DNA of 64,000 bases from Ralstonia pickettii (GCF_001699815.1 NZ_MCGB01000074.1:1-64000), one strand, 5' to 3'. Positions 28,749 to 37,982 are shown, counted from the stretch's first letter. Made by a program: numbers and translations. The notes: generated by a model from the sequence alone, not told the origin.

Positions 28749-29750
28749 TCAGACCTCGCTGCTCAGGAAATCCGCCACCGTCGGGTAGCGCAGCGCCACG
28801 CGCAACTCGCGCGCAAGCCGCGTGTTGCGCAGCCGGCGCGATTCGCTCATGAAGGACAGCAGCGCAGGCTCGATCTGCTGGAGGGCCTCCGCGCGGGAAA
28901 TGCGCGGCGGGCGCTGCAAGCCGCGCGCGTCGGCCACGGCGTCAAAGTAATCGCCCATGCGCAGCTCCGATGCATCTGTGGCATGCACGATGCGCTGCGG
29001 TCTCCCCCGGAACAGGGCGGCAATGACCGCGCGCGCCAGGTCGTCGGCGTGAATGTGGTTGGTGTAGACATCGTCCTCCGCGCGCAAGGCGGGCGTACCG
29101 CGTTCGAGCCGCGCGATGGGTAGCCGATCCGCCGCATAAATGCCGGGGATGCGCAAGATCGACGTGCGCCAGCCGCCGCCCGCGCCAAACCAGCGCACGC
29201 GCCGCTCGGCCGCGACCCGGCGTTGGGCACGCGCCGTGGTTGGCTTCACCGGGCGGGATTCGTCGACCCAGGCGCCAGCCGCATCGCCGTAGACGCCGCT
29301 GGTGCTGGCGTACACGAACGCGCGCGCTTGGAGGTGAGTTTTCAAGCGGCCAGTGAGGCCACCCGTCCTGCGCGCCCGCTCGGGTAAAATGCGACGTTTT
29401 GTGGCGGCGGAATTCGGGGACGGCTGCGCCAGCGTATGCAGCAGCGCGGCCGTACGTGGATCATCGTTGCCGACAGCGGGCGGCGGTGCCAGATGCAACA
29501 CGCGGGGGCTTAACCCTCGCAGGCGGCGCAGCGATGCGGCATCGTCCAGATTGGCGACAATCGGCACGGCGCCGGCTTCGCGCAGCGAAGCTCGACCTTC
29601 AAGGCGCGAGGTGACGGCAAAGACGCGAAAACGCGTGCGGAGCATCGCCAGGCAGCGTTGCCCGACGTCGCCGCAGCCGACGATCAGCACGCGGGGAAGG
29701 CCCAAGCGTAGTGCGGATTTGGATGGCCGAACGACTAACTGATTCACCAT
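28749..29750 (-). CDS. NAD(P)-binding Rossmann protein, YeeZ-like epimerase/SDR
   Basis: About 333 aa with a Rossmann motif VLIVGCGDVGQRC near the N-terminus and the extended-SDR pattern (YASTSGVYGD, IPGIYAADRLP). Similar proteins (E. coli YeeZ) are poorly characterised NAD-dependent epimerase relatives. Start is uncertain: ATGs at 29750, 29777 and 29816 are in frame, none with a good ribosome site; the most internal is given because conservation begins there. It is immediately upstream of, and nearly touching, the diguanylate cyclase gene. Confidence 0.8.
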   Translation of the reverse strand: MVNQLVVRPSKSALRLGLPRVLIVGCGDVGQRCLAMLRTRFRVFAVTSRLEGRASLREAGAVPIVANLDDAASLRRLRGLSPRVLHLAPPPAVGNDDPRTAALLHTLAQPSPNSAATKRRILPERARRTGGLTGRLKTHLQARAFVYASTSGVYGDAAGAWVDESRPVKPTTARAQRRVAAERRVRWFGAGGGWRTSILRIPGIYAADRLPIARLERGTPALRAEDDVYTNHIHADDLARAVIAALFRGRPQRIVHATDASELRMGDYFDAVADARGLQRPPRISRAEALQQIEPALLSFMSESRRLRNTRLARELRVALRYPTVADFLSSEV

Positions 29751-29832
29751 CGGACGTGCTGCCGGATTGACCACCATTGCATGCCCAGACGGGCGACCAG
29801 ACACTCTTTTCAACATATTCTCGGATTGTAGT

Positions 29833-30882
29833 ATGGCTTACCAGATCAACGTGTTGCCCAGCGGCCGCCAGTTCCAGGCCGAAGACGGCGAGACCATCCT
29901 TGCAGCAGCGCTGCGCCAGGGTATCGGCCTGCCGTACGGCTGCAAGAACGGCGCGTGCGGCTCGTGCAAGGGCAACGTGCGCGAAGGTTCCATCGTCCAG
30001 GGAACGCACTCCCCCAACGCGCTCTCCGCCCAGGAGGCCACCGAAGGCCGGGCGCTGTTCTGCTGCGCCACACCCGCCACTGACGTCACCATTGAAGTGC
30101 GTGAGGTGCATGGCGCCGGCGATGTCCCCATCAAGAAGATTCCGTGCCGCGTCGCGTCACTGGAAAAGGCCGCGCCGGACGTCACCATCGTCAAGCTGCA
30201 ACTGCCTGCCACCGAGCGTATGCAATTTCTGGCCGGGCAGTACGTGGAATTCCTCCTGCGCGACGGCAAGCGCCGCAGCTACTCGATCGCCAACCCGCCG
30301 CACGACGACGGCCCGATCGAGCTGCACATCCGCCACATGCCGGGCGGCGTATTTACCGATTACGTGTTCGGCGCCAAGGAAGGCGCTCCGGCCATGAAGG
30401 AGCGCGACATCCTGCGCTTCGAAGGCCCGCTGGGCAGCTTCTTCCTACGTGAAGAGTCCGACAAGCCGATCATCCTGCTGGCCTCGGGCACCGGCTTCGC
30501 GCCCATCAAGGCGATCATCGAGCATGCCCAGTTCATCGGCAGCACGCGCCCCATGACGCTGTACTGGGGCGGGCGCCGCCCGCAAGACCTGTACATGCAC
30601 GCCAAGGCCGAAGAATGGGCGCGCACGCTGCCGAACTTCACCTACGTGCCGGTCGTCTCCAACGCCCTGCCCGAAGACGCCTGGACGGGCCGCACCGGCT
30701 TCGTCCACCAAGCCGTGATGGCAGACCACCCCGATCTGTCTGGCCACGAGGTCTACGCCTGCGGCGCGCCGGTAGTGATCAATTCGGCCCGCGCGGATTT
30801 CGCCGCCCAGTGCGGGATGCACCCGGATGCGTTCTTCGCCGATTCCTTCACCTCAGAGGCGGACCTCCACCCGGCCGGCTGA
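29833..30882 (+). CDS. ascD: Ferredoxin-type NAD(P)H reductase, AscD/CDP-glucoseen reductase-like
   Basis: A 349-aa electron-transfer protein: an N-terminal plant-type [2Fe-2S] domain with CKNGACGSC (near residues 37-45) and a distal Cys in FCCA, then an FAD domain (RRSYSIANPP) and an NAD domain (LASGTGFAPIKAI). It matches the CDP-6-deoxy-delta-3,4-glucoseen reductase (AscD/E3) family often annotated in Ralstonia, but no deoxysugar genes are near. A general oxygenase or desaturase reductase role is equally possible. ATG 29833 gives the canonical MAYQINVLPSG start. Confidence 0.88.
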   Translation: MAYQINVLPSGRQFQAEDGETILAAALRQGIGLPYGCKNGACGSCKGNVREGSIVQGTHSPNALSAQEATEGRALFCCATPATDVTIEVREVHGAGDVPIKKIPCRVASLEKAAPDVTIVKLQLPATERMQFLAGQYVEFLLRDGKRRSYSIANPPHDDGPIELHIRHMPGGVFTDYVFGAKEGAPAMKERDILRFEGPLGSFFLREESDKPIILLASGTGFAPIKAIIEHAQFIGSTRPMTLYWGGRRPQDLYMHAKAEEWARTLPNFTYVPVVSNALPEDAWTGRTGFVHQAVMADHPDLSGHEVYACGAPVVINSARADFAAQCGMHPDAFFADSFTSEADLHPAG

Positions 30883-30917
30883 CGTTGCACAAATCCAAAG
30901 AAGGCCCAAATTTCGTT

Positions 30918-30946
30918 TTGACTTGACTTGGCATCCGTCTTATTCT
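30918..30946 (+). promoter_or_regulatory. Promoter of the mini-ORF/aminotransferase leader
   Basis: TTGACT (30918-30923) and TATTCT (30941-30946) are 17 bp apart, a good sigma-70 match. Transcription would start around 30953-30955, at or just before the mini-ORF ATG. The mini-ORF may therefore be translated from a leaderless RNA. Confidence 0.6.
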
Positions 30947-30954
30947 TGCGCCTT

Positions 30955-31026
30955 ATGAACCAAGCCCTGCACCTCCGACGCCGCCGTACGTTGCTCCCTC
31001 CGGGAAGCCACGCGGCTGTCTGCTGA
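30955..31026 (+). CDS. Arg-rich mini-ORF, candidate attenuator leader peptide
   Basis: A 23-codon frame from ATG 30955 to TGA 31026. The peptide has His6, Leu7, then four consecutive Arg (residues 8-11, codons CGA CGC CGC CGT), Pro-Pro at 15-16 and a terminal Cys23. It lies right behind a promoter and 33 bp before an intrinsic terminator, with an ArgD-like aminotransferase gene downstream. That is the layout of a transcription-attenuation leader for arginine supply. No ribosome site precedes it; translation would be leaderless. Function is inferred and the peptide is not a family I recognise. Confidence 0.5.
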   Translation: MNQALHLRRRRTLLPPGSHAAVC

Positions 31027-31059
31027 TTGCATATCGGGTTCACAGGATTCGACGATCAC

Positions 31060-31096
31060 AAGGCCACGGGGCGACCCCCGTGGCCTTTGTCTTTTT
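31060..31096 (+). terminator. Attenuator-like intrinsic terminator ahead of the aminotransferase
   Basis: AAGGCCACGGGG (31060-31071) and CCCCGTGGCCTT (31076-31087) form a 12-bp perfect stem with a 4-nt loop, followed by TGTCTTTTT. It lies after the mini-ORF and 58 bp before the aminotransferase ATG. A partial copy of the left arm (AAGCCACG, 31005-31012) inside the mini-ORF could compete for the right arm. It could also simply end the upstream ascD transcript. Confidence 0.8.
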
Positions 31097-31153
31097 CCAA
31101 CTCGCGTTTTTCCGCTTTTTCATCTTCCTGCCGCCTTTTTCTGGAGCTTTGCC

Positions 31154-32341
31154 ATGGCGTTTGCTGACTACCCCGTCCAGTCCCTGATGTACATCACCAA
31201 CCGGCCCGAGATCGTCTTCACCGAAGGCAAGGGCTCGTGGCTGACGGACCACAACGGCAAGCGCTACCTGGACTTCGTGCAAGGCTGGGCTGTCAACTGC
31301 CTCGGCCACTCCAACGACGGCATGATCGAAGCGCTGAACGCGCAGGCCCGGAAGCTGATCAACCCGAGCCCGGCGTTCTACAACGAGCCGATGGCCAAGC
31401 TGGCCGGCCTGCTGACGGCGCACAGCTGTTTCGACAAGGTGTTCTTCGCCAACAGCGGCGCCGAAGCCAACGAAGGCGCCATCAAGCTCGCCCGCAAGTG
31501 GGGCAAGAAGCATAAGAACGGCGCCTTCCAGATCATCACGTTCGACCACAGCTTCCACGGCCGCACGCTCGCCACCATGAGCGCGTCGGGCAAGGCCGGC
31601 TGGGACACCATCTTCGCGCCGCAGGTGCCGGGCTTCCCGAAAGCCATCCTGAACGACATTGCCTCGGTGGAAGCGCTCATCACCGACGAGACTGTCGGCG
31701 TGATGCTTGAGCCGGTGCAAGGCGAAGGCGGCGTGCTGCCGGCCACGCCGGAATTCATGCAGCAACTGCGTGCGCTGACCAAGAAGCACAAGATCCTGTT
31801 GATCGTTGATGAAGTGCAGGCCGGTTGCGGCCGCTGCGGGACCCTCTTCGCCTATCAGCTCTCGAACATCGAGCCGGACATCATGACGCTGGGCAAGGGC
31901 ATCGGCGGTGGTGTACCGCTGTCGGCCCTGCTGTGCACGGATGAAGTCGCCAGCTTTGAAGCCGGCGACCAGGGCGGGACCTACAACGGCAACCCGCTCA
32001 TGACGGCCGTCGGCTGCTCGGTGATCGAGCAACTCCTGGCCCCGGGCTTCCTGACTGGCGTGGAAGAACGCGGCGCCTATCTGCGCACGCAACTGCTCAA
32101 GCTGAGCGAAGAGTTCGGCCTGGCCGGCGAGCGCGGTAACGGCCTGCTGCGCGCGCTGCTGCTCGGCAAGGACATCGGCGGCCAACTGGTCGAAGCTGCA
32201 CGCGAGATGAACCCGACGGGCTTGCTGCTGAACGCCCCGCGTCCGAACATCCTCCGATTCATGCCCGCGCTGAACGTGACGACCGAAGAAATCGACACGA
32301 TGATCGGCATGCTGCGCACGCTGCTGAAGGCGCACGCCTAA
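31154..32341 (+). CDS. argD: Acetylornithine/class-III aminotransferase (ArgD-like)
   Basis: A PLP enzyme of the acetylornithine aminotransferase group, 395 aa. It shows the substrate/PLP motifs [46 protein letters not shown] and the PLP lysine in [14 protein letters not shown] (around residue 256). It probably converts N-acetylglutamate semialdehyde to N-acetylornithine in arginine synthesis, though related omega-aminotransferases are hard to separate. The ATG has a GGAG at a workable distance. The leader upstream suggests arginine-linked control. Confidence 0.85.
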   Translation: MAFADYPVQSLMYITNRPEIVFTEGKGSWLTDHNGKRYLDFVQGWAVNCLGHSNDGMIEALNAQARKLINPSPAFYNEPMAKLAGLLTAHSCFDKVFFANSGAEANEGAIKLARKWGKKHKNGAFQIITFDHSFHGRTLATMSASGKAGWDTIFAPQVPGFPKAILNDIASVEALITDETVGVMLEPVQGEGGVLPATPEFMQQLRALTKKHKILLIVDEVQAGCGRCGTLFAYQLSNIEPDIMTLGKGIGGGVPLSALLCTDEVASFEAGDQGGTYNGNPLMTAVGCSVIEQLLAPGFLTGVEERGAYLRTQLLKLSEEFGLAGERGNGLLRALLLGKDIGGQLVEAAREMNPTGLLLNAPRPNILRFMPALNVTTEEIDTMIGMLRTLLKAHA

Positions 32342-32422
32342 GGCGTACTGCATACCCTGGGGCGGCGCGCAATGCGTCGCCCTGCATCGCCCTATACCCC
32401 TGTTCCCACTCTGAGGTTTGCC

Positions 32423-32899
32423 ATGGCCGTGACGCGAGAAGTGCCGGCCACGGGGATCGTGTTGTCCGATGATTCCGCGTGGCTTCCGCTGGACGACATC
32501 TACAACTTCCTGTCACAGGAGACGTTCTGGGCCCGCGGCCTGCCGCGCGATGTGTTCGACCGATCGGTTGCAAACTCGCTCTGCTTCGCCGCTTATCGAC
32601 TGAACGGCGATGGCTCACATGTGGAGCTTGTTGGTTTTGCGCGCGTCATTACCGATCGGGCGACGTTCGCCTACCTGTGCGATGTGTTCGTGCTGCCGGC
32701 GTTGCGCGGGAAAGGCATCTCACACGCTTTGATGGACTTCCTGCGCGAGCACCCTGACCTGCAGACGCTGCGCCGCACAGTGCTCGTAACAACGGGCGCC
32801 GACTGGCTTTATCGCAAACACGGCTTTGCCGATGTGCCGGAGGGTGTCGGGTTCATGCAATTGCATCGGCCGAATATCTACACGGCGGCTTCTGCCTGA
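32423..32899 (+). CDS. GNAT-family N-acetyltransferase
   Basis: A 158-aa protein with the GNAT acetyl-CoA motif VLPALRGKGISHALMDFLR (motif A, about 95-113) and a C-terminal YRKHGFADVPEG (motif B). The substrate is unknown. ATG 32423 follows CTGAGG. It starts 81 bp after the ArgD-like gene and may share its transcript. Confidence 0.9.
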   Translation: MAVTREVPATGIVLSDDSAWLPLDDIYNFLSQETFWARGLPRDVFDRSVANSLCFAAYRLNGDGSHVELVGFARVITDRATFAYLCDVFVLPALRGKGISHALMDFLREHPDLQTLRRTVLVTTGADWLYRKHGFADVPEGVGFMQLHRPNIYTAASA

Positions 32900-32921
32900 A
32901 ACGCGGGTCGCGCGCAAAAGA

Positions 32922-32948
32922 AAAAGCCCCGCAATCGCGGGGCTTTCT
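32922..32948. terminator. Bidirectional terminator between the GNAT gene and livF
   Basis: AAAGCCCCGC and GCGGGGCTTT pair around AATC with A-runs on one side and T-runs on the other, between two convergent genes. Confidence 0.9.
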
Positions 32949-32966
32949 CGTGGTGCTTGAGGGTGC

Positions 32967-33683
32967 TTATTCGCCCAGGTAGGCGGCACGCACCTTCGGA
33001 TCGTCCAGCATCTGCTTGGCATCGCCGCTCATGGTGATGAGACCGGAGTCCATCACGTAGCCGCGGTGCGCAGCCTGGAGTGCCAAGCGCGCGTTCTGCT
33101 CGACGAGCAGCACGGTCACGCCTTGCGCCGAGATGTCGCGCACGACCTCGAAGATCTTTTCCACCATGATCGGGGAAAGACCCATCGACGGCTCGTCCAG
33201 CAGCAGCAGCTTCGGTTGGCTCATCAGCGCACGCGCCATGGCCAGCATCTGCTGCTCGCCGCCCGACATCGTGCCGGCCAGCTGGTTTGCACGTTCCTTC
33301 AGGCGCGGGAAGATGCCGAACATGCGGTCGATGTCGGCCTTGATGTTGGCCTCGTCGTTGCGCGTGAAGGCACCCATCTGCAGGTTCTCGACGATGGTCA
33401 TGCGCGCAAACACGCCGCGGCCTTCCGGCACCATCGCCAAGCCCTGCTTGAGCAGGTTGTAGCTCGGCACGCCCTTGATGGACTTGCCCAGATACTGCAC
33501 GTCACCGCCGGCCCAGCCCTGCAGGCCAGTGATGGCCTTCATGGTGGTCGTCTTGCCGGCGCCGTTGGCACCGATCAGCGTGACCAGCTCACCTTCGCGA
33601 ATCTCCAGATCCACGCCCTTGACCGCCTGGATGCCGCCGTAAGCGACCTTCAGGCTGTCGATCTTCAACATTACTGGTTTCAT
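32967..33683 (-). CDS. livF: Branched-chain amino acid ABC transporter ATPase LivF
   Basis: One of the two ATPases of the Leu/Ile/Val importer. The 238-aa protein has Walker A GANGAGKTT, signature MSGGEQQMLAMARALM, Walker B LLLLDEPSMGLSP and the usual H-loop region. It lies last in livK-H-M-G-F, 16 bp behind livG. Confidence 0.95.
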   Translation of the reverse strand: MKPVMLKIDSLKVAYGGIQAVKGVDLEIREGELVTLIGANGAGKTTTMKAITGLQGWAGGDVQYLGKSIKGVPSYNLLKQGLAMVPEGRGVFARMTIVENLQMGAFTRNDEANIKADIDRMFGIFPRLKERANQLAGTMSGGEQQMLAMARALMSQPKLLLLDEPSMGLSPIMVEKIFEVVRDISAQGVTVLLVEQNARLALQAAHRGYVMDSGLITMSGDAKQMLDDPKVRAAYLGE

Positions 33684-33699
33684 ATTCCGTTCCTCTGCG

Positions 33700-34476
33700 T
33701 CAGTGCGCTGACGCGCCGAGGTAGGCCTCGATCACGGCCGGGTTGCTCTGCACTTCATGTGGCAAGCCTTGTGCGATCACCTTGCCGTAATCCAGCACGG
33801 TCAGGCGGTTGCACAAGCCCATCACCAGCTTCACATCGTGCTCGATCAGCAGGATGGTCTTGCCGTCGGAACGGATCTTGTCGAGCAGGCCACGGAGTTC
33901 CACCTTTTCCGTGGCGTTCATGCCGGCGGCCGGCTCGTCCAGAGCCAGCAGCTTGGGCTGCGTGGCCAGGGCACGGGCGATTTCCAGACGACGCTGGTGG
34001 CCGTACGACAGGTTGCGCGCCGTGTAGTTGGCGTACTTGCCGATGCCGACGTAGTCCAGCAGATCATGCGCCCAGTCTTCGATGGACTGCTCTTCCTCGC
34101 GTGCCGCCTTGGTGCGGAACACCGCGCCGATCAGCCCCGCCTTGGTGCGCACGTGGCGGCCCACCATGACGTTTTCCGCCGCGGTCATGTCGCCGAACAG
34201 GCGGATGTTCTGGAACGTGCGCGCAATGCCGGCCTTCGCCACTTCGTGCACGGCGGTCGGCTGGTAGGGCGTGCCGCCCAGCACGAACTCGCCCGCGTCA
34301 GGCGTATACAGGCCGGTGATGACGTTGAAGAACGTGGTCTTGCCGGCGCCGTTCGGGCCGATCAGACCGTAGATTTCGCCTTCGCGAATTTCCAGGCTCA
34401 CGTCGGACAGCGCTTGCAGGCCGCCGAAACGCTTCTGGACTCCTCGGATCGAGAGGAGGACGTTGTTATTGCTCAT
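33700..34476 (-). CDS. livG: Branched-chain amino acid ABC transporter ATPase LivG
   Basis: The second ATPase of the Liv importer, 258 aa, with Walker A GPNGAGKTT, signature LSYGHQRRLEIARAL, Walker B LLALDEPAAGMN and the longer helical insert typical of LivG (MVGRHVRTKAGLIGAV region). ATG at 34474-34476 gives MSNNNVLLSIRGV; a slightly longer start has no ribosome site. It is 13 bp after livM. Confidence 0.95.
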   Translation of the reverse strand: MSNNNVLLSIRGVQKRFGGLQALSDVSLEIREGEIYGLIGPNGAGKTTFFNVITGLYTPDAGEFVLGGTPYQPTAVHEVAKAGIARTFQNIRLFGDMTAAENVMVGRHVRTKAGLIGAVFRTKAAREEEQSIEDWAHDLLDYVGIGKYANYTARNLSYGHQRRLEIARALATQPKLLALDEPAAGMNATEKVELRGLLDKIRSDGKTILLIEHDVKLVMGLCNRLTVLDYGKVIAQGLPHEVQSNPAVIEAYLGASAH

Positions 34477-34489
34477 GTGCGTGCCTCCA

Positions 34490-35617
34490 TCAGATACGGG
34501 ACAGTCCACCAGCCCGCTGCTTTTGCGGACGGTCTTCCTTGCGCGGCGAGGGCCACAGGCCCGACGGGCGATACAGCATCACCACCACCATCGCCAGGCC
34601 GAACAGCAGCTGACGAAGCACTTCCGCTTCCACGATCACATGGCCGAACAGCTTGTTCTGCACCGGCTCGGCCAGCGCACGCAGCAGTTCCTGGAAACCG
34701 ACCAGCAGAATGCCGCCCAGGATCACGCCCGGGATATGGCCCATGCCGCCCAGCACCACGATCGCCAGGATGTAGATCGACTCCCACAGCACGAACGATT
34801 CCGGCGACACGAAGCCCTGGAACGACGCGAACATCGCACCCGACACGCCACCGAACGACGCACCCATCGCAAAGGCGAGCAGCTTGATGTTGCGCGTGTT
34901 GATGCCCATCGCCTTGGCGGCGATTTCATCTTCACGCAGCGCCACCCATGCACGACCGATACGCGAGTTCTGCAACCGCAGGCACACGATGATGATGATC
35001 GCAGCCAGGATCACGAACAGGTAGTAGTACATGTAGACCGAGTCGAAGCGGATGCCGAAGAAATCATGGCGCTTCGAGAAGTCGAACCCGAAGATCTTGA
35101 CCGGCTCGATCAGGTTGATGCCCTTCGGGCCGTTGGTGATGTTCACCGGACGGTCGAGGTTGTTCATGAAGATCCGGATGATTTCACCAAAGCCCAGCGT
35201 CACGATGGCGAGGTAGTCACCGCGCAGCTTCAGCACCGGCGTGCCCAGCAGAATGCCGAACAGCGCCGCCAGCCCGGCACCGAGCGGAATCACCCACCAT
35301 ACGATCAGGTGCAGCCCGTTGGGGAACAGGTTGTGGATCCACTCGAACTGATTGGACAGGTGCGGCGAACCCAGCAACGCCATCATGTAGGCACCCACCG
35401 CATAGAACGCGATGTAGCCCAGGTCGAGCAGGCCGGCAAAGCCCACCACGATGTTCAAGCCCAGGGCCAGCATGATGTACAGCAGTGCGAAGTCCAGCAC
35501 GCGCACCCAGTAGTTGCCACCTGCGGCGCCCACGATGAACGGCGCGAAGATCGCAAGGATCAGGAAGCCGTACAACGCGGCGCGCGTCTTCATCGGCGCT
35601 TTGAAATTTTCTGTCAT
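34490..35617 (-). CDS. livM: Branched-chain amino acid ABC transporter permease LivM
   Basis: A 375-aa inner-membrane permease with about nine membrane segments and the family motifs LGLNIVVGFAGLLDLGYIAFYAVGAY (membrane entry region) and LAIVTLGFGEIIRIF. It pairs with LivH to form the channel. Start MTENFKAPMK at 35615-35617, 13 bp after livH, chosen over an upstream extension that overlaps livH. Confidence 0.95.
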   Translation of the reverse strand: MTENFKAPMKTRAALYGFLILAIFAPFIVGAAGGNYWVRVLDFALLYIMLALGLNIVVGFAGLLDLGYIAFYAVGAYMMALLGSPHLSNQFEWIHNLFPNGLHLIVWWVIPLGAGLAALFGILLGTPVLKLRGDYLAIVTLGFGEIIRIFMNNLDRPVNITNGPKGINLIEPVKIFGFDFSKRHDFFGIRFDSVYMYYYLFVILAAIIIIVCLRLQNSRIGRAWVALREDEIAAKAMGINTRNIKLLAFAMGASFGGVSGAMFASFQGFVSPESFVLWESIYILAIVVLGGMGHIPGVILGGILLVGFQELLRALAEPVQNKLFGHVIVEAEVLRQLLFGLAMVVVMLYRPSGLWPSPRKEDRPQKQRAGGLSRI

Positions 35618-35630
35618 GGCGCTCCCCTTC

Positions 35631-36566
35631 TTATGCGCGGTCCGCAACGCGTTCGCCCATGATGCCGGACGGGCGGAACAGCAGCACGCCAATCAGCACG
35701 ATGAATGCGAACACATCCTGGTAGTTCGAACCGAACACACCGCCTGTCAGATCACCGATATAACCGGCACCCAGAGCTTCGATCAGGCCCAGCAGCATGC
35801 CGCCAACCATGGCGCCTGCCAGGTTGCCGATGCCGCCCAGCACCGCGGCGGTAAACGCCTTCAGGCCGGGGATGAAGCCCATGTAGAAGTGAGCATTGCC
35901 GTAGTTGGTCGCCATCATCACGCCTGCAACCGCAGCCATGGCAGCACCAATCATGAAGGTGGCAGAGATCACGAAGTTCGGGTTGACGCCCATCAGGCCT
36001 GCCACACGCTGGTTCTCGGCGGTCGCGCGCATCGCGCGGCCGAGCTTGGTGCGGTTGACCAGCAGGATCAGCCCGACCATCACCAGGATCGACACCAGGA
36101 TGATGACGATTTCCTTGCCCGTAATGGTTGCGCCCGTGGAGCCGATATCAATCGGGCTCGAAGGCAGCAGTTGCGGGAAGGTGAGCGGGTTGCGCGACCA
36201 GATCATCATCGCGAGTGTCTGCAGCACGATCGACACGCCGATGGCGGTGATCAGCGGCGCCAGGCGCGGCGCGTTGCGCAGCGGCCGGTAAGCGACACGT
36301 TCGATGGTGTAGGCCACGATGGCGCAGACCGGCATGGCAAACAGCAACGCGAACACCAGCGTGAGCCAGTCAGGCAGATTGGGGAAGTACTTCTGGAGGA
36401 AGTTGATGGCGGTCAGGGCAGACATTGCACCGACCATCAGAACATCGCCGTGGGCGAAGTTGATGATGCCGAGAATACCGTAGACCATGGTGTAGCCAAG
36501 TGCGATCAGCGCGTAAATGCTGCCGAGCACCAGACCGTTCACGATCTGCTGGATAAAGATATCCAT
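35631..36566 (-). CDS. livH: Branched-chain amino acid ABC transporter permease LivH
   Basis: A 311-aa permease beginning MDIFIQQIVNGLVLGSIYAL with about eight membrane segments and the conserved YGILGIINFAHGDVLMVGA. Partner of LivM. It follows livK after 210 bp that contain a terminator, so part of the livK transcription probably stops before it, giving more binding protein than permease. Confidence 0.95.
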   Translation of the reverse strand: MDIFIQQIVNGLVLGSIYALIALGYTMVYGILGIINFAHGDVLMVGAMSALTAINFLQKYFPNLPDWLTLVFALLFAMPVCAIVAYTIERVAYRPLRNAPRLAPLITAIGVSIVLQTLAMMIWSRNPLTFPQLLPSSPIDIGSTGATITGKEIVIILVSILVMVGLILLVNRTKLGRAMRATAENQRVAGLMGVNPNFVISATFMIGAAMAAVAGVMMATNYGNAHFYMGFIPGLKAFTAAVLGGIGNLAGAMVGGMLLGLIEALGAGYIGDLTGGVFGSNYQDVFAFIVLIGVLLFRPSGIMGERVADRA

Positions 36567-36718
36567 GAGAACAGCTCCTGCTATGCCTTGCTTTGTTGTA
36601 GGCGACGGGATGACGTGCCCGCAAGGTATGCGATCAATCGGATGGGTAAGGTGAGGTTGCTGGTAAGCGGCCTGCCGACACGCCCATGGTGAGGGCCTTG
36701 TTTCATTGGCGAGGCTAT

Positions 36719-36758
36719 AAAAAACGGCACCGCAGGGGTAGTCGCGGTGCCGTTTTTA
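36719..36758 (-). terminator. Terminator between livK and livH
   Basis: AAAAACGGCACCGC and GCGGTGCCGTTTTT form a 14-bp stem with a 10-nt loop about 20 bp past the livK stop. It would limit read-through into livHMGF. Confidence 0.85.
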
Positions 36759-36776
36759 GGGCGGATAACCCTTCGA

Positions 36777-37982
36777 TTACATCTTCACAACGTCAAGAAC
36801 ACTCTTCTTCTTGTCCTTGTAGTTGTACAGGGTGATGGAACCTTGCTTCAGGTCACCCTTGTCGTCGAACGCGATGTTGCCGATCACGCCGTTGTAGTTG
36901 GTTGCCGGCATGGCAGCCAGGATCTTGGCAGCGTCGGTCGAGTTGGCACGCTTCATCGCGTCGATGATCACGTTGACGGCGTCATACGTGAACGGTGCGT
37001 AGATCTGCACCGGCGTGTTGAAGCGCGCTTGGTACTTCTTCTCGAAGTCCGCGCCCTTTTCCATCTTCGACAGTGCCAGGCCTGCTTCCGAGCAGACGAT
37101 GTTGTCGATCGCGTCGCCAGCCAGTTCGGCCACCTTGTCGGTACACACGCCGTCGCCGCCAACGATCTTGGCCGTGATGCCCAGTTCCTTGGCTTGCTTG
37201 GCGAACGGACCGCCGGTGGCGTCCATGCCACCGTACATGATCACGTCCGGCTTCTTGCCCTTGATCTTGGTCAGAATGGCCTTGAAGTCGGTGGCCTTGT
37301 CGTTGGTCGCCTCGCGCGCCACGACGTTCACGCCGTCGGCCTTCGCGGTTTTCTCGAACTCGTCAGCCAGGCCCTTACCGTAGGCGGTGGCATCGTCAAC
37401 AATTGCCACGGTCTTGGCGCCCAGGGTCTTGGCGGCGTAGTTCGCCAGTGCCGGGCCTTGCTGCGCGTCGGTGGCCACCACGCGGTAGGTCGTCTTGAAG
37501 CCTTGCTTGGTGTAGTCGGGGTTCGTCGACGACGGCGAGATCTGCACGATGCCCGCATCGCTGTAGATCTTCGAGGCCGGGATCGAAACGCCCGAGTTCA
37601 GGTGGCCGACGACGGCAACAACGTGCTCGTCAACCAGCTTCTGCGCCACGGCGGTGCCCGTCTTCGGGTCGCCTGCATCGTCTTCACCGACCAGTTCCAG
37701 CTTGATCTTCTTGCCGTCGATGGTCAGGCCTTCCTTGTTGGCTTCTTCAACGGCCAGACGTGCACCGTTTTCGTTGTCTTTGCCAAGGTGAGCAATACCG
37801 CCCGTGAGCGGAGCCGCGTGACCAATCTTGACGACGGTCTCGCCGCCGGCAGCCGCCGCCGGAGCCGACGTTGCTGCAGGTGCAGCAGCTTGGTTTGCGG
37901 GCTTTTCCTCGTTCTTACCGCAAGCTGCTACGAGTGCCACGGCAGCCGCAAGCGGCAGAACTTTGGCAAACTTAATTTGCAT
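36777..37982 (-). CDS. livK: Branched-chain amino acid binding protein, predicted lipoprotein
   Basis: Captures Leu/Ile/Val (or related amino acids) for LivHMGF. The 401-aa protein has a signal ending in the lipobox LVAAC with Cys21, an Ala/Pro-rich linker (about 25-46) and a type-I binding fold starting VVKIGHAAPLTG. The lipobox implies anchoring to the membrane, unlike the soluble E. coli LivK. A strong promoter with an operator-like palindrome lies upstream. The first gene of the cluster. Confidence 0.93.
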   Translation of the reverse strand: MQIKFAKVLPLAAAVALVAACGKNEEKPANQAAAPAATSAPAAAAGGETVVKIGHAAPLTGGIAHLGKDNENGARLAVEEANKEGLTIDGKKIKLELVGEDDAGDPKTGTAVAQKLVDEHVVAVVGHLNSGVSIPASKIYSDAGIVQISPSSTNPDYTKQGFKTTYRVVATDAQQGPALANYAAKTLGAKTVAIVDDATAYGKGLADEFEKTAKADGVNVVAREATNDKATDFKAILTKIKGKKPDVIMYGGMDATGGPFAKQAKELGITAKIVGGDGVCTDKVAELAGDAIDNIVCSEAGLALSKMEKGADFEKKYQARFNTPVQIYAPFTYDAVNVIIDAMKRANSTDAAKILAAMPATNYNGVIGNIAFDDKGDLKQGSITLYNYKDKKKSVLDVVKM

